Source: Archangium primigenium (GTDB lineage: Bacteria > Myxococcota > Myxococcia > Myxococcales > Myxococcaceae). Taken from it: DNA of 64,000 nucleotides. The DNA is taken from positions 7,683,224-7,747,223 of the forward strand of contig NZ_JADWYI010000001.1 of the NCBI RefSeq assembly GCF_016904885.1, read 5' to 3'. Of the stretch, positions 53,359 through 63,331 are shown piece by piece (position 1 is the stretch's first letter; every line of letters begins with the position of its first letter). A program made the translations under genes and the position numbers. The notes under the pieces were generated by a model. It did no database searches, was not told the DNA's origin, and saw nothing but the letters and a program-made list of their open reading frames with translations.

Positions 53359-54612
53359 ATGAATGGGTTGACTCGGAAGTTCCTGGTGTTCTCGCTGCTG
53401 GGCCTGGGGGGATGTGATTGGGAGGCCAACCACGGACGTCTCGTGGGCTTCGTCGTGGATGGGCAGAGCGGCCAGCGCCTCAACTTCTTCAAGCCCGACG
53501 GCAAGAACAACATCGAGGACGACAAGGACAGCAAGAGCCAGGTGTACGCGCTCATCAAGGGCGAGTTCATCCGGGCGCGGCCCTGTGGCACGGGCGACCT
53601 GACCGACACGAACGCCATCGAGGCGGACGGGTGCTTCCAGATCGACGACATCCCCGAGGGCATGACGATTCCCCTGTTCGCCCAGGCGCCGGGCTACGAG
53701 CGGTTCGTGGGGGAGATCACCTACCCGCTGCTGTCCGAGGACGTGGAGCACTCGCAGTTCGTGGGCAACATCCGGCTCTTCCCCAAGGGCTTCACGGTGG
53801 ACTACCGCTTCCACGTGACGCTCGACAACCAGCCGGTGCCCCGCGTGCAGCTGCTCTGCCAGTACCTGCCGGCGAGCCTCCAGGGCAACTCGCTGCAGGT
53901 GTCCGGAGACTTCCTGACGCCCAGGAACACGGGCGCCACCACGGTGAGCGCCACCACGGACGAGGACGGCCTGGCGGTCATCCCGGGCGCGCAGCTCGTC
54001 AACGGCGCCGAGTACCACTGCGAGGCGGTGATGAGCGAGACCCTGGAGGGCCGGGTGCTCGCCGGGCAGGGCAACTTCGTGGCCGGGGTGAGCCAGGGCG
54101 ACCAGCGCCTCGCGCTCACGACCGACGTGGGCGCCACGGACGGCTTCGTCTACGCCGTGCGCTCCAGCGTGGATGACCCGAGCGCCCTCGCGGGCGCGGC
54201 CGGCAAGCTCGTCATCACCTTCAACCGCCCGGTGGAGCTGCTCCCGGGCTCCTCGGATTGCCAGATCGCCACCGCGACCGTGCCGGACACCAACGGCAAC
54301 GGCGTGACGGGCAGCCTGCCGACGAACGTGCCCGACAACGGCGTGTCCGAGACGACCACCACGGAGCTGTCCGGCGACGGGCTCACGCTGACGCTCGGCT
54401 ACAAGGTGGCGACGGCGTTCGAGCCGGGTGACCGGGGCACGACCATCACCTTTGGCGGCGTCGTGCTGCGGCCCCGCAGTGCGTCGGGCCTCGCCCAGGC
54501 GCGCTCGCTCGGCTCGGCGGCCGGCTGCCTCGCGGCCTCGGGCTACAACGTGACGCCCCTGAAGAACCTGCGCGCCGGCGGCAACCAGAACACCGTGCTG
54601 CGGCTGTTCTAG
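53359..54612 (+). CDS. lipoprotein with carboxypeptidase-regulatory-like beta domains, unknown function
   Basis: A 417-residue lipoprotein (lipobox Leu-Gly-Gly-Cys19). Residues 25-150 look like a beta-sandwich (LVGFVVDGQSGQRLNFFKPDG ... DDIPEGMTIPLFAQAPGYERFVGEI), a pattern like carboxypeptidase-regulatory or Cna-B-type domains. A second beta region follows (VDYRFHVTLDNQPVPRVQLLCQYLP ... TTDEDGLAVIPGAQLVNGAEYHC) and a third with KLVITFNRPVELLPG, an Ig-like big domain phrase. I do not recognise a specific family. It diverges from the protease across 193 bases; the two may be coexpressed surface proteins, which is inference. Confidence 0.68.
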   Translation: MNGLTRKFLVFSLLGLGGCDWEANHGRLVGFVVDGQSGQRLNFFKPDGKNNIEDDKDSKSQVYALIKGEFIRARPCGTGDLTDTNAIEADGCFQIDDIPEGMTIPLFAQAPGYERFVGEITYPLLSEDVEHSQFVGNIRLFPKGFTVDYRFHVTLDNQPVPRVQLLCQYLPASLQGNSLQVSGDFLTPRNTGATTVSATTDEDGLAVIPGAQLVNGAEYHCEAVMSETLEGRVLAGQGNFVAGVSQGDQRLALTTDVGATDGFVYAVRSSVDDPSALAGAAGKLVITFNRPVELLPGSSDCQIATATVPDTNGNGVTGSLPTNVPDNGVSETTTTELSGDGLTLTLGYKVATAFEPGDRGTTITFGGVVLRPRSASGLAQARSLGSAAGCLAASGYNVTPLKNLRAGGNQNTVLRLF

Positions 54613-54676
54613 AAGGCGCGGACGGAGGGGGACGTGGCAGGCTCCGGGGCGTCACACCCCACCCCGGAGAGGCCCC

Positions 54677-56839
54677 GTGCCCCCTCGCTCCAAACGCGCG
54701 CTCGCCGCGCTGTCGCTGCTGCTCCCCGTCTCGTCCCTAGCCGCCGCCCCGAAGCCCGCCGCCGTGCCACCCGCGCCCGTGGCGGCCAAGGACGTCGTGG
54801 AGGACACCTACCACGGCGTGAAGGTGGCGGACCCCTACCAGTGGCTCGAGAAGAGCGAGGACCCGCGCACGCGCGAGTGGCTCGCCGGCCAGGCCGCGCA
54901 CATGCGCGCCGTGCTGGACGCCCTGCCCTCGCGGGAGGCCATCCGCGCGCGCATCACCGCCATCGCCACCCACAAGTCCCCCGCCTACGTCGGGATGATC
55001 CAGAAGGGCGGCGTCCTCTTCGCCATGAAGTTCCAGCCGCCCCGGCAGCAGCCCGTGCTGCTCGTGCTGCCCTCCGTGGACGACACCTCCACCGAGCGCG
55101 TGCTGGTGGACCCCATGGAGCTCGATCCGAGCGGCCACACCACGCTCGACTTCTACCGGCCCTCGCCGGACGGCAAGAAGATCGCCGTGTCGCTGTCCAA
55201 GGACGGCACCGAGAGCGGCGACGTCACGGTGTACGACGTGGCCACGGGCAAGCCCCTGCCGGGCGAGCCCGTCGTGACCCGGGTCCAGGGCGGCACCGCC
55301 GGCGGCGACCTCGCGTGGAACGCGGACGGCACGGGCTTCTTCTACACCCGCTACCCGCGCGGCGAGGAGCGCCCCAAGGCCGACCACGACTTCTACCAGC
55401 AGGTGTACTTCCACAAACTCGGCACGCCCGTCGAGAAGGACACCTACCAGCTGGGCAAGGACGCCCCGCGCATCGCCTTCTTCACGCTCCAGACGTCCCA
55501 GGATGGCGCCCACACCCTGGCGCGCATGGGCAACGGCGACGGCGGCGAGTACGCCTACTACCTGCGCGGCCCCCAGGGCACCTGGACGCAGCTCTCCCGC
55601 TTCGAGGACAAGGTCGTCTCCGCGAGCATCGGGCCGGATGCGATCTACGCCCTGAGCCACCAGGGCGCGCCGCGCGGCAAGCTCTTGCGCATCCCGCTCG
55701 CCACGCCCTCGCTCGACAAGGCCCAGGTGGTGGTGCCGGAGGGCAAGGCCTCGCTCGCGGGCGTGCGCGCCAGCGCCACCCGGGTCTACCTGCTGGAGCA
55801 ACTCGGTGGACCCACGCGCATCCGCATCGTGGACATGCAGGGCAAGGCGTTGGGCGAGGTGCCCACGCCGCCGGTGACCGCCGCGGGCCTCATCCCCCTG
55901 GAGGGAGACGACCTGCTCGTGCCGGTGAGCAGCTACACCGCGCCGTCGACCCTCTACCGCTACACGGCCAAGGACGGGAAGCTCACCAAGACGGCGCTGG
56001 TGCGCACCTCGCCCGTGGACACGCGCGGCGTGGTGGTGGAGACGCTGGAGTGCACGTCCAAGGACGGCACCAAGGTGCCCATGGACGTGCTGCGTCTGGC
56101 CAAGACGAAGCGCGACGGCAACAACCCCACGCTGCTCAGCGGCTACGGGGGCTTCAACATCTCGCTCTCCCCGGGCTTCCACGCCCTGGACTTCGCCTTC
56201 ATCGAGCAGGGCGGAATCGTGGCCACCACCCACCTGCGCGGCGGCGCCGAGTTCGGCGAGGAGTGGCACACCCAGGGCTCGCTCACCCAGAAGCAGAACG
56301 TCTTCGATGACTTCTACGCCTGCGCGAAGCTGCTGGTGGACCAGAAGTGGACCAAACCCTCGCGCCTGGCCATCGAGGGCGGCAGCAACGGCGGCCTGCT
56401 GATGGGCGCCGCGCTCACCCAGCACCCGGAGATGTACCGCGCGGTCGTGGCGCGCGTGGGCATCTACGACATGCTGCGCGTGGAGCTCACGCCCAACGGC
56501 CAGTTCAACACCACCGAGTACGGCACGGTGAAGGACGAGGCGCAGTTCAAGGCGCTGTATGCCTATTCACCCTTCCACCACGTGAAGGACGGGGTGAAGT
56601 ACCCCGCCGTCCTCTTCACCGCCGGAGACAATGATCCCCGCGTGGACCCCTTCCACTCGCGCAAGATGGTGGCGCGGCTCCAGGAGGCCACGAGCTCCCA
56701 GCTGCCCATCCTCCTGCGCACCAACGTCATGGGCCACGGCGGCGGCACGCCCCTGTCCGAGCGCATCGCCGAGGACGTGGATGTGTTCGCCTTCCTCTTC
56801 CACGAGCTGGGCGTGAAGTACCGGCCCGTGAAGAAGTAG
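54677..56839 (+). CDS. prolyl oligopeptidase (S9A)
   Basis: A 720-residue serine peptidase starting at GTG, with a signal peptide (about residues 1-25). It has a seven-bladed beta-propeller (50-420) and an alpha/beta hydrolase catalytic domain. The triad is Ser570 in GGSNGG, Asp653 in GDNDPRV and His687 in MGHGGG. Family segments YHGVKVADPYQWLE at the N-terminus and LRGGAEFGEEWHTQGSL near the oxyanion hole are intact. It cleaves short peptides after proline, here outside the cytoplasm if the signal peptide works. It ends at a strong hairpin terminator. Confidence 0.95.
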   Translation: MPPRSKRALAALSLLLPVSSLAAAPKPAAVPPAPVAAKDVVEDTYHGVKVADPYQWLEKSEDPRTREWLAGQAAHMRAVLDALPSREAIRARITAIATHKSPAYVGMIQKGGVLFAMKFQPPRQQPVLLVLPSVDDTSTERVLVDPMELDPSGHTTLDFYRPSPDGKKIAVSLSKDGTESGDVTVYDVATGKPLPGEPVVTRVQGGTAGGDLAWNADGTGFFYTRYPRGEERPKADHDFYQQVYFHKLGTPVEKDTYQLGKDAPRIAFFTLQTSQDGAHTLARMGNGDGGEYAYYLRGPQGTWTQLSRFEDKVVSASIGPDAIYALSHQGAPRGKLLRIPLATPSLDKAQVVVPEGKASLAGVRASATRVYLLEQLGGPTRIRIVDMQGKALGEVPTPPVTAAGLIPLEGDDLLVPVSSYTAPSTLYRYTAKDGKLTKTALVRTSPVDTRGVVVETLECTSKDGTKVPMDVLRLAKTKRDGNNPTLLSGYGGFNISLSPGFHALDFAFIEQGGIVATTHLRGGAEFGEEWHTQGSLTQKQNVFDDFYACAKLLVDQKWTKPSRLAIEGGSNGGLLMGAALTQHPEMYRAVVARVGIYDMLRVELTPNGQFNTTEYGTVKDEAQFKALYAYSPFHHVKDGVKYPAVLFTAGDNDPRVDPFHSRKMVARLQEATSSQLPILLRTNVMGHGGGTPLSERIAEDVDVFAFLFHELGVKYRPVKK

Positions 56840-56853
56840 CCCGGAAGGACCGG

Positions 56854-56885
56854 AAGCCCGGCGCTCGTGAGGGAGCGCCGGGCTT
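56854..56885 (+). terminator. Rho-independent terminator after prolyl oligopeptidase
   Basis: A perfect 13-base stem, AAGCCCGGCGCTC paired with GAGCGCCGGGCTT, closes a GTGAGG loop and is followed by CTTGCC. The T-run is short, but the stem strength and position 15 bases after the stop codon support termination. Confidence 0.8.
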
Positions 56886-56979
56886 CTTGCCTCGGTCACC
56901 CGTCGGAAAAGGCCTGGCCGACGCGGGAAGCATCCTAGGATGTCCTCCTCGATGTCCACGCACATTGAAGGGGGTCCAC

Positions 56980-59040
56980 ATGTTCCGAATGTGTTGCATC
57001 TGTTTGATGCTCTCGGCCTTGACGGCGTGTAGCACCAGGCCCGCCACGCGCCTCGCGCAGATCGAGTCGAACAACAAGAGCCTCGCCTCGTCGACCGACC
57101 CCAGGGAGCAGTCCGCACTGCGCTTGCGGCAGGGGGCGCTCTATCAGGAGGAGTCGAGGTCCTACCTCGTCGCCGCCAGCCAGAAGGTCGACGACGCCAC
57201 CAAGACCGAACTCCTCTCGCGCGCCAGGAAGTCCCGCACGCTCGCGATGGAGCAGTACATGAATATCCTCATGCACCATCCGGACTTCGAGCGCTCCGAC
57301 GAGACGCTCTTCTGCCTGGGCAACCTCCTCATCGAGGATGGACAAGACCGCAAGGCGCTGGTGGTCTTCAAGCGTCTCCTCGAGAACCACCCCAAGTCGC
57401 GCTACGTCCCCGACACCCACTTCGCCCTTGGCGAGTATTTCTTCAACAACGCCCAGGGCCAGCGCGCCGGACTGGAGAAGGCGCTGACGGCCTACAAGCG
57501 CGCCGCGGAGATCTCGGACAACCCGGTCCATCTCCTCGCCCTCTACAAGCAAGGCTGGTGCTCTTTCAAGCTGGGCGACTACCCGAACGCCAAGGAGCAA
57601 TGGAAGACGGTGGCGCTCCTGGGTGAGCAGGCGAGCGCCAGCGCGGACGAGAAGAACATCACGCGGGTCGACGCCGCGCTCGTGCGCGAGGCCCGCGCCC
57701 ACTACGTCCAGGCATACGCTCGCGAAGGCGATGTGTCACGGGTCCAGGAGGACGTCAGCGCCGTCTCCGCCCAACCCGAGGTCCGCTTCGCGATGATGAA
57801 GCAACTGGCGGATGTCTACGCCCAGCAAGGCCAGGAGCGCGAGGCGGTCATCACCCTTTACGCCCTCCTCAAGACGCAGCCCTTGTCGCCCGAGTCTCCC
57901 AGGTTCCAGGCGCAGATCATCAAACGTGTGCTGCCCATGGGCAACAAGGAGCGCACGCTGACCCAGGTGCGCCGCCTGGTGAAGCTCACCCAGGACGTGG
58001 CGTCCTCCGGCGGCCTCACGGAGGGGAAGGACAAACACCTGTTCGACGAAGCCCAGGCGTTCGCCGAGCGCACCCTGTCCAGCATCGCCCTTGTCTGGTT
58101 CGACGAGGCGCGCAGGACACGCGACGAGGAGACGTTCAATGCTGCGGTCGCGCTCTCCGACGCGTATCTCGTGCTCTTTCCGAAGAGCCTCAAGGCCTCG
58201 GAGATGCTCAAGCTCCGTGAGGAGCCCCGCGACGCCCCCCCCACCGCCGTGTCCTCCGGCAACGCGCACGCGCAGGCCCGCTCGGGAGAGGGGCCGCGCG
58301 ACAAGGACACGATCGGAGCGGCCATCAAATCCCACTCGGGGGAGATCATGGAGTGTTACGAGGTCGCGTTGGTCCGCGCCCCCTCCCCCGGGCTCGAGGG
58401 AACAGTCGTGGTGCGGTTCACCATTCAGCCGGAGGGCTCCGTACGCGCCTCGGAGATTGTCCAAAGCACGGTTCGAGACGCGGAGCTGGAGTCTTGCATC
58501 GACGAGCACGTCAAGCGCTTTGTCTTTCCAAAATCCAGGGAATCCGATGTCGTGAACCACTCCTATGTCTTCCTCGTGAGCGAGAAGCCGGAAAAGAGCC
58601 TCGACCCCTCCGCGGGCCCCTCCGAGGCGGCGCCCCAGACGTCGGTCCCCACCGTGTCCTCCGGCAACGCGAACGCGCGGGAACCCACGACAGGAGGATC
58701 GCGCGACAAGGCCACGATCAAGGCGGTCATCACCGCGCACAGGGGGAAGATCCGTGACTGTTACGAGGTCGCGTCGATACGACAGGCCGGGCTCGCGGGA
58801 AAAGTGGTGGTGCGGTTCACCATTCGGCCGGAAGGCTTCGTCCGCTCCTCGGAGATCGTCCAGAGCACCGTCCGGAGCGCGGAGTTGGAGTCGTGCATCG
58901 ACGAGCACGTCAAGGGCTTTGTCTTTCCGGAATCCAGGGAAAGGAATGTCGTGACCTACCCTTTCATCTTCGCCCTGGGAAGCGCGCCGGGCCCCGAGCC
59001 GGAAAAGTCACCAGAAGGCGTCCAGCCCGCCCTGGAATGA
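56980..59040 (+). CDS. TPR lipoprotein with tandem AgmX/PglI C-terminal domains
   Basis: A 686-residue lipoprotein (lipobox Ala-Leu-Thr-Ala-Cys17, start ATG at 56980). Residues 30-420 are tetratricopeptide-like helices of the outer-membrane assembly lipoprotein kind (ALVVFKRLLENHPKSRYVPDTHFALGEYF). Two copies of a 100-residue module follow at 440-537 and 575-672, each with HSGEIMECYEVAL or equivalent, GTVVVRFTIQPEGSVRASEIVQST and ELESCIDEHVKRFVFP. This is the AgmX/PglI C-terminal domain of myxobacterial gliding and envelope proteins, related to TonB-C. Two copies in one chain are unusual. The conserved Cys pair in each module suggests a disulfide. It probably works in an envelope complex. Confidence 0.85.
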   Translation: MFRMCCICLMLSALTACSTRPATRLAQIESNNKSLASSTDPREQSALRLRQGALYQEESRSYLVAASQKVDDATKTELLSRARKSRTLAMEQYMNILMHHPDFERSDETLFCLGNLLIEDGQDRKALVVFKRLLENHPKSRYVPDTHFALGEYFFNNAQGQRAGLEKALTAYKRAAEISDNPVHLLALYKQGWCSFKLGDYPNAKEQWKTVALLGEQASASADEKNITRVDAALVREARAHYVQAYAREGDVSRVQEDVSAVSAQPEVRFAMMKQLADVYAQQGQEREAVITLYALLKTQPLSPESPRFQAQIIKRVLPMGNKERTLTQVRRLVKLTQDVASSGGLTEGKDKHLFDEAQAFAERTLSSIALVWFDEARRTRDEETFNAAVALSDAYLVLFPKSLKASEMLKLREEPRDAPPTAVSSGNAHAQARSGEGPRDKDTIGAAIKSHSGEIMECYEVALVRAPSPGLEGTVVVRFTIQPEGSVRASEIVQSTVRDAELESCIDEHVKRFVFPKSRESDVVNHSYVFLVSEKPEKSLDPSAGPSEAAPQTSVPTVSSGNANAREPTTGGSRDKATIKAVITAHRGKIRDCYEVASIRQAGLAGKVVVRFTIRPEGFVRSSEIVQSTVRSAELESCIDEHVKGFVFPESRERNVVTYPFIFALGSAPGPEPEKSPEGVQPALE

Positions 59041-59238
59041 GCGGCTGTCACCTCGTCCCCGCCCGACACCGCGAGCTGAAGTCGCCTGCACCGAGGCCAT
59101 GCGTCCACCCGGGGAACCGATCGGGTGGGCCGCGTGTTACGCTCGGGCTCGTCACCGAGTTGGGAGTTGGGCCCCAGGGGGATTCGCCCCGTACGGTTCC
59201 GTGAACCCCATCGGTGGCGACGCGAGAGTGGGTCGACG

Positions 59239-60333
59239 GTGGCACAGGCGACGAAGGCGAAGTTCTTGGCGGCGGGACCGTTTCACCAAGCTCTCAAATC
59301 CCGGGTGGATGACTACTTCGAGCAGAGCGGGCGGTCGCCCCGCGATCTGCCAGGCATGTACCTCAAGACCGGGGTCATCCTGGCGTGGTTCGTCTCGTCC
59401 TATGTCTTTCTGGTCTTCGTGGCCGGGTCCTGGGCCAGCGCGCTCCTGGGCTGTCTGTCACTCGGTCTGGCGATGGCGGGCATCGGCTTCAGCGTCCAAC
59501 ACGACGCGAACCATGGCGGCTATTCCGAGCGGCGCGGCCTCAATCAAGCGCTCGGAGGCATGCTGGACATGCTCGGCGCCTCCTCGTACGTGTGGAGCTG
59601 GAAGCACAACATCTTCCACCACAGCCACACCAACGTCGCCGGGCTCGACGCGGACATCGACATCCAGCCCTTCTGCCGGATCGCCCCGAGCCAGCGCCTG
59701 CACCGCGCCCACCGCTTCCAGCACTTCTACATCTGGGGGCTCTACGGCCTGCTCACCCTGAAGTGGCAGTTCGTCGATGACTTCAAGGACATCATCACCG
59801 GCCGGGTCGGCGGGCAGCGGATGCCGCGCCCCACCGGCCGCAAGCTCGTGGGCGCGCTCGGCGGAAAGGTGTTCTTCTTCGCCTGGTCGCTGGTCCTACC
59901 CCTCTTCTTCCACCCGGTGTGGCAGGTGCTGCTCGCCTACGCGCTCACCTCGTTCATCCTCGGCCTTACGCTCGCCACCGTGTTCCAGCTCGCGCACTGC
60001 GTGGAGGAGGCGGCCTTCCCCGAGGCGCCCGCGAGCACCGGCGGCACCTTCACCCGCGAGTGGGCCGCCCACCAGGTGGAGACGACGGTCGACTTCGCGC
60101 GCGGCAATCGACTCCTCTGCTGGTACCTGGGTGGGCTCAATTTCCAGGTCGTCCACCACCTCTTTCCCAAGGTGTGCCACCTGCACTACCCCGCCCTCTC
60201 GCGCATCATCGAGGCGACCTGCCACGAGCACGGCGTGCGCTACCGCGCCCAGGCGGGCGTGGGCACGGCCCTGGGCAGCCACGTGCGCTGGCTCAAGCGC
60301 ATGGGCCGCCCCGAGGTCCTCGCCGTCGCGTGA
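59239..60333 (+). CDS. membrane fatty acid desaturase
   Basis: A 364-residue membrane di-iron desaturase starting at GTG (59239). It has the three histidine boxes: HDANH at 88-92, HNIFHH at 123-128 and QVVHH at 303-307, the last in the QxxHH form typical of front-end (delta-6 type) desaturases; no cytochrome b5 domain is fused. Membrane segments flank the boxes. It should introduce a cis double bond in acyl chains of membrane lipids. An upstream in-frame stretch of 38 codons has no family similarity. It ends 27 bases before a convergent gene. Confidence 0.92.
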   Translation: MAQATKAKFLAAGPFHQALKSRVDDYFEQSGRSPRDLPGMYLKTGVILAWFVSSYVFLVFVAGSWASALLGCLSLGLAMAGIGFSVQHDANHGGYSERRGLNQALGGMLDMLGASSYVWSWKHNIFHHSHTNVAGLDADIDIQPFCRIAPSQRLHRAHRFQHFYIWGLYGLLTLKWQFVDDFKDIITGRVGGQRMPRPTGRKLVGALGGKVFFFAWSLVLPLFFHPVWQVLLAYALTSFILGLTLATVFQLAHCVEEAAFPEAPASTGGTFTREWAAHQVETTVDFARGNRLLCWYLGGLNFQVVHHLFPKVCHLHYPALSRIIEATCHEHGVRYRAQAGVGTALGSHVRWLKRMGRPEVLAVA

Positions 60334-60360
60334 GCGCCCGTCCAGGCGCGCGCTCGGCGC

Positions 60361-61362
60361 CTACCGAACCGCACTCTCGGACGTCTGCGACGGCCTGGCC
60401 GCGGCGCGGGCGATCACGGCGTCGGCCACGGCGAAACGCGCCTGGACGGCGGGCGACTTCAACGGCTCGACCGTGACGACCGCGCGTCCCGTCGCATCGA
60501 GGACCTCGACGGTCAGCGGGATGTGCAACCGGCTCAGGTGGCTCCAGGCGGCCACCTCGGCCAGGTCCTCGCCGGCGGACGCGGTGGCGTACAAGGACAC
60601 GAACGGCGAGGCATCGAGCGCCTTGTACAGCGCAGGGCTCTCGGCGAGCGGGAGGGGTTGGCCCCGCCGATAGACCGTGACGCCCATGGGCCCGGTCGCA
60701 TAGGGGGCGGCGAGGTCACGGTAATCCACCCAGAGGGCACTGAACGGGCGCATCTCCGTCGAGATGCCAAAGGTCCGGTCCACCACATGGGTCGCTTCGT
60801 GCAGAAGCAGATAGGGCAGGGCCGATGCATCGCCCGCCGAGAAACGGACGCGGTAGCCGGAGCCATCCTCGGTGAAAAGCATCGACTCCTTCGCCGTGAG
60901 GAATTCGCTGAGCGACTTGTCGAGCACGTCGGCGCGGAACGTGATGTCGAAGAGCGGTCCACCGTCAGGACCGTCGTACGAGCGGGTCAGGGCGGTCCCC
61001 GCGCTCGACGGCGCATCGATGAAGCTGAGCCGGGCGAGGCGTCTTTCGAGAACGTCCCGGTGCAGCGGAGGCAATTCGGCGATGGCGCGTTCGACCAGCG
61101 CCCATTCGCGATCGGTGAGCGAGTGTGCGCTCGCGTTGACCGCACCGGACTGCCGATAAGTCGCCACCGTCTCGTCATGCGGCGGTGCGATCCGGGCCCG
61201 GAGCGTCGAGGCGGTTCCACCGCCAACGTCCACCGCCCGCGGGCTCGAGTTCGCCTGGGCACGGGACGCGGCGCGGTCGCACCCGGCCGTGCCGATCAGC
61301 ACGGGCATCATCGCCGTCAGGAAAAGGGTCAGCATTCGCGGCTGTCTCGGCACGGGGGTCAT
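60361..61362 (-). CDS. HExxH metallopeptidase-like lipoprotein
   Basis: A 333-residue lipoprotein (lipobox Gly-Thr-Ala-Gly-Cys28). Residues 188-192 read HEATH in YLLLHEATHVVDRTFG, the zinc motif of metallopeptidases; Glu265 or Glu269 in GEDLAEVAAW could be the third ligand of a gluzincin-like fold. I recognise no exact family. The N-terminal third is helical (LPPLHRDVLERRLARLSFIDAPSS). Starts at 61362 and 61335 both give a signal peptide; the first was chosen for its fuller n-region. It is convergent with the desaturase. Confidence 0.62.
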   Translation of the reverse strand: MTPVPRQPRMLTLFLTAMMPVLIGTAGCDRAASRAQANSSPRAVDVGGGTASTLRARIAPPHDETVATYRQSGAVNASAHSLTDREWALVERAIAELPPLHRDVLERRLARLSFIDAPSSAGTALTRSYDGPDGGPLFDITFRADVLDKSLSEFLTAKESMLFTEDGSGYRVRFSAGDASALPYLLLHEATHVVDRTFGISTEMRPFSALWVDYRDLAAPYATGPMGVTVYRRGQPLPLAESPALYKALDASPFVSLYATASAGEDLAEVAAWSHLSRLHIPLTVEVLDATGRAVVTVEPLKSPAVQARFAVADAVIARAAARPSQTSESAVR

Positions 61363-61531
61363 CCTCTCTGTGGTGGCGGGGACTTCAACCCCCACGATAG
61401 CGCGGGCCCGCACTCCGGATCTCCCTTCACCGCGAGGGTGAAGGGAGCCGGGTCACCCGGGACCGGGAAGCCACGCTCGCGCATCGGGGCACCGACGTCG
61501 GCATCCCCGCCACGCGAAGCGCGGCAGCCGA

Positions 61532-63169
61532 TCACGGCTTCGCCGCGGCGGCGACCTTATGCTCCATGCACTCCTTGCAGCACTTGCAGTCCTCCACCGG
61601 CTGCTCCGGCTGCTTGCTCGCGCAGATGACCTCCTCGAGCAGTTCCTGGAAGCCCCGCAGGGTGTCCTCGTACGTGAAGGCCTTGCCGCCGGTCTCGGCC
61701 GCCACCCGCGCGAACTCGGCCTGGTTGGCCTTGCGCGTCTTCTCGTCCGCCCCGCTCTTGGCCAGGTAGGTGTGCACCCGCGTGCTCCCGGCCTTGGCGA
61801 CCTCGATCGCCTTGGTGGCGGCGGCGATGTCCTCGGCATCGACGTTGTCGCCGCCCTCCATGCCCTCGTCACCGAGCAAGAGGAGCGCGCGCTTGGCGTT
61901 CGGGCGCCAGTCGTTGTGCGTCACCACATCCTCGATCGCGCGCCCGCCGTCCTCCTGCGCGCCGCCCGAGGCCACCGTGCCGCGCTTGCGCCCGCGCATC
62001 GCCGTGTCGGCGACGCCGAGCCTGGTGAGGTGCTCGCGGATGGTCGTGCGGAACAGCGAGTCGGAGAACTTCCCTTCGATCCCCAGGTAGCTGACCTTGA
62101 GGTCCGACGGGCACTTCGACTTCGCCGCCTCGATGGCCGCGCTGACCGAGTTGCTGAGGCTCGTCGCGTCGGGCTTCATCGACGTGCTCGAGTCGATCAC
62201 GATGACCAGGTCGACGAGAGGCACCTCGGGCTCCGGCTGTGGCTGGACCTGGCCCGGGCGGCAGATCCCGGGGAAGACCAGCGTGCGCCCCTCGTGGCCA
62301 TGCTCCTTGTCCTCGGAGCGGTGCGTGGTCACCGGCCCCGGCTTCTCGCGCGTGGCGATCCCCGCGGTGATGCCGCTCGCCGCGCCGGGGAGCTGGAAGG
62401 CATTGATGGCGAAGCGCGACGGCTCACCGTCGGCCCCCCGCTGGAAGTTCAGCGAGAGCAGCTCACTCATTCCGAGCGAGCCGACCAGCGGGTCGTGATA
62501 CCAGAACTCCGTGAGCTTCGACCCGCGACCCAGCCCACCGATGACGTGCGCGATGTCGACGGGGTACTCCTCGCCCTTGTAGGTGAAGCACCCGCTGCCG
62601 AACACCGAGCCGTCCGGGTTGAGGACCTTGAACATGTAGGTCTGGACCGGCTTCACGATCTGCACGAGCTTGGCGACGATATCGGCGCTGTTGGAGCCGT
62701 TCTCGGCGCTGATGAACCTGGTCACCAGCTTGCCGCCCTGCATGAAGCCCTCGATGACGAGCGCGTACTCCTCGCCGTCGAGCTCGATGGTCTCCGGCGA
62801 GCGCAAGGTCGGCAGATCGACCAGATCCTCGGGTGCCGGCCCGACGTTCGGCGTCTCGTTGTGGTGGAAGGTGAAGCTGAAGTCCCTCGCCAGCACGCCC
62901 CCGCTGAACGTGACGTGGACCCTCAGGCTCACGTCGAACTGCGCGGGCTGATAGCCGTAGATCGGGAAGTTCCGGTGCGTGAACGTGCCGAGCACGAACG
63001 TCGTGCCGTCGAGCGGCACATCGACGGTGCGGCCCGCGAAGACGTATCCACTCTGCCCGGTGCCGCCAGCGGGCACGCCCCACCGGACATGCTGGCTGTT
63101 CAACCCGGCGAGCCCCGGAGGCGACGCGTTGATGCCCGACCAGATGCCCGAAGTCACTGCTGTGGTCAT
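61532..63169 (-). CDS. choice-of-anchor K / von Willebrand A domain protein
   Basis: A 545-residue protein without an evident signal peptide. Residues 8-260 hold a choice-of-anchor-K-like beta domain (SGIWSGINASPPGLAGLNSQHVRWGVP). From about 318 a von Willebrand factor A domain follows with the MIDAS motif DSSTS at 326-330 and the phrases ALLLLGDEGMEGGD and AETGGKAFTYEDTL. The end is Cys-rich (CKCCKECMEH). The ATG at 63169 matches the domain start; an upstream in-frame start adds unrelated sequence. VWA proteins bind metal-dependent partners. A partner could be the next gene to the right. Confidence 0.82.
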   Translation of the reverse strand: MTTAVTSGIWSGINASPPGLAGLNSQHVRWGVPAGGTGQSGYVFAGRTVDVPLDGTTFVLGTFTHRNFPIYGYQPAQFDVSLRVHVTFSGGVLARDFSFTFHHNETPNVGPAPEDLVDLPTLRSPETIELDGEEYALVIEGFMQGGKLVTRFISAENGSNSADIVAKLVQIVKPVQTYMFKVLNPDGSVFGSGCFTYKGEEYPVDIAHVIGGLGRGSKLTEFWYHDPLVGSLGMSELLSLNFQRGADGEPSRFAINAFQLPGAASGITAGIATREKPGPVTTHRSEDKEHGHEGRTLVFPGICRPGQVQPQPEPEVPLVDLVIVIDSSTSMKPDATSLSNSVSAAIEAAKSKCPSDLKVSYLGIEGKFSDSLFRTTIREHLTRLGVADTAMRGRKRGTVASGGAQEDGGRAIEDVVTHNDWRPNAKRALLLLGDEGMEGGDNVDAEDIAAATKAIEVAKAGSTRVHTYLAKSGADEKTRKANQAEFARVAAETGGKAFTYEDTLRGFQELLEEVICASKQPEQPVEDCKCCKECMEHKVAAAAKP

Positions 63170-63331
63170 TTTCAGCTCTCTTTCACCCCGGGAGCGAGCA
63201 GGCATTGCGTGCCCGCATCGCCCGAGGTGTGACCTGCTATTGGCAGACTGGCGGTTCCCATTGGGGCCTGGCCTTGTCAGGACTGTCAGATTCAAGACAG
63301 CCGTCCTGGCTCGGCGCTGGAAGGGGCGCGC

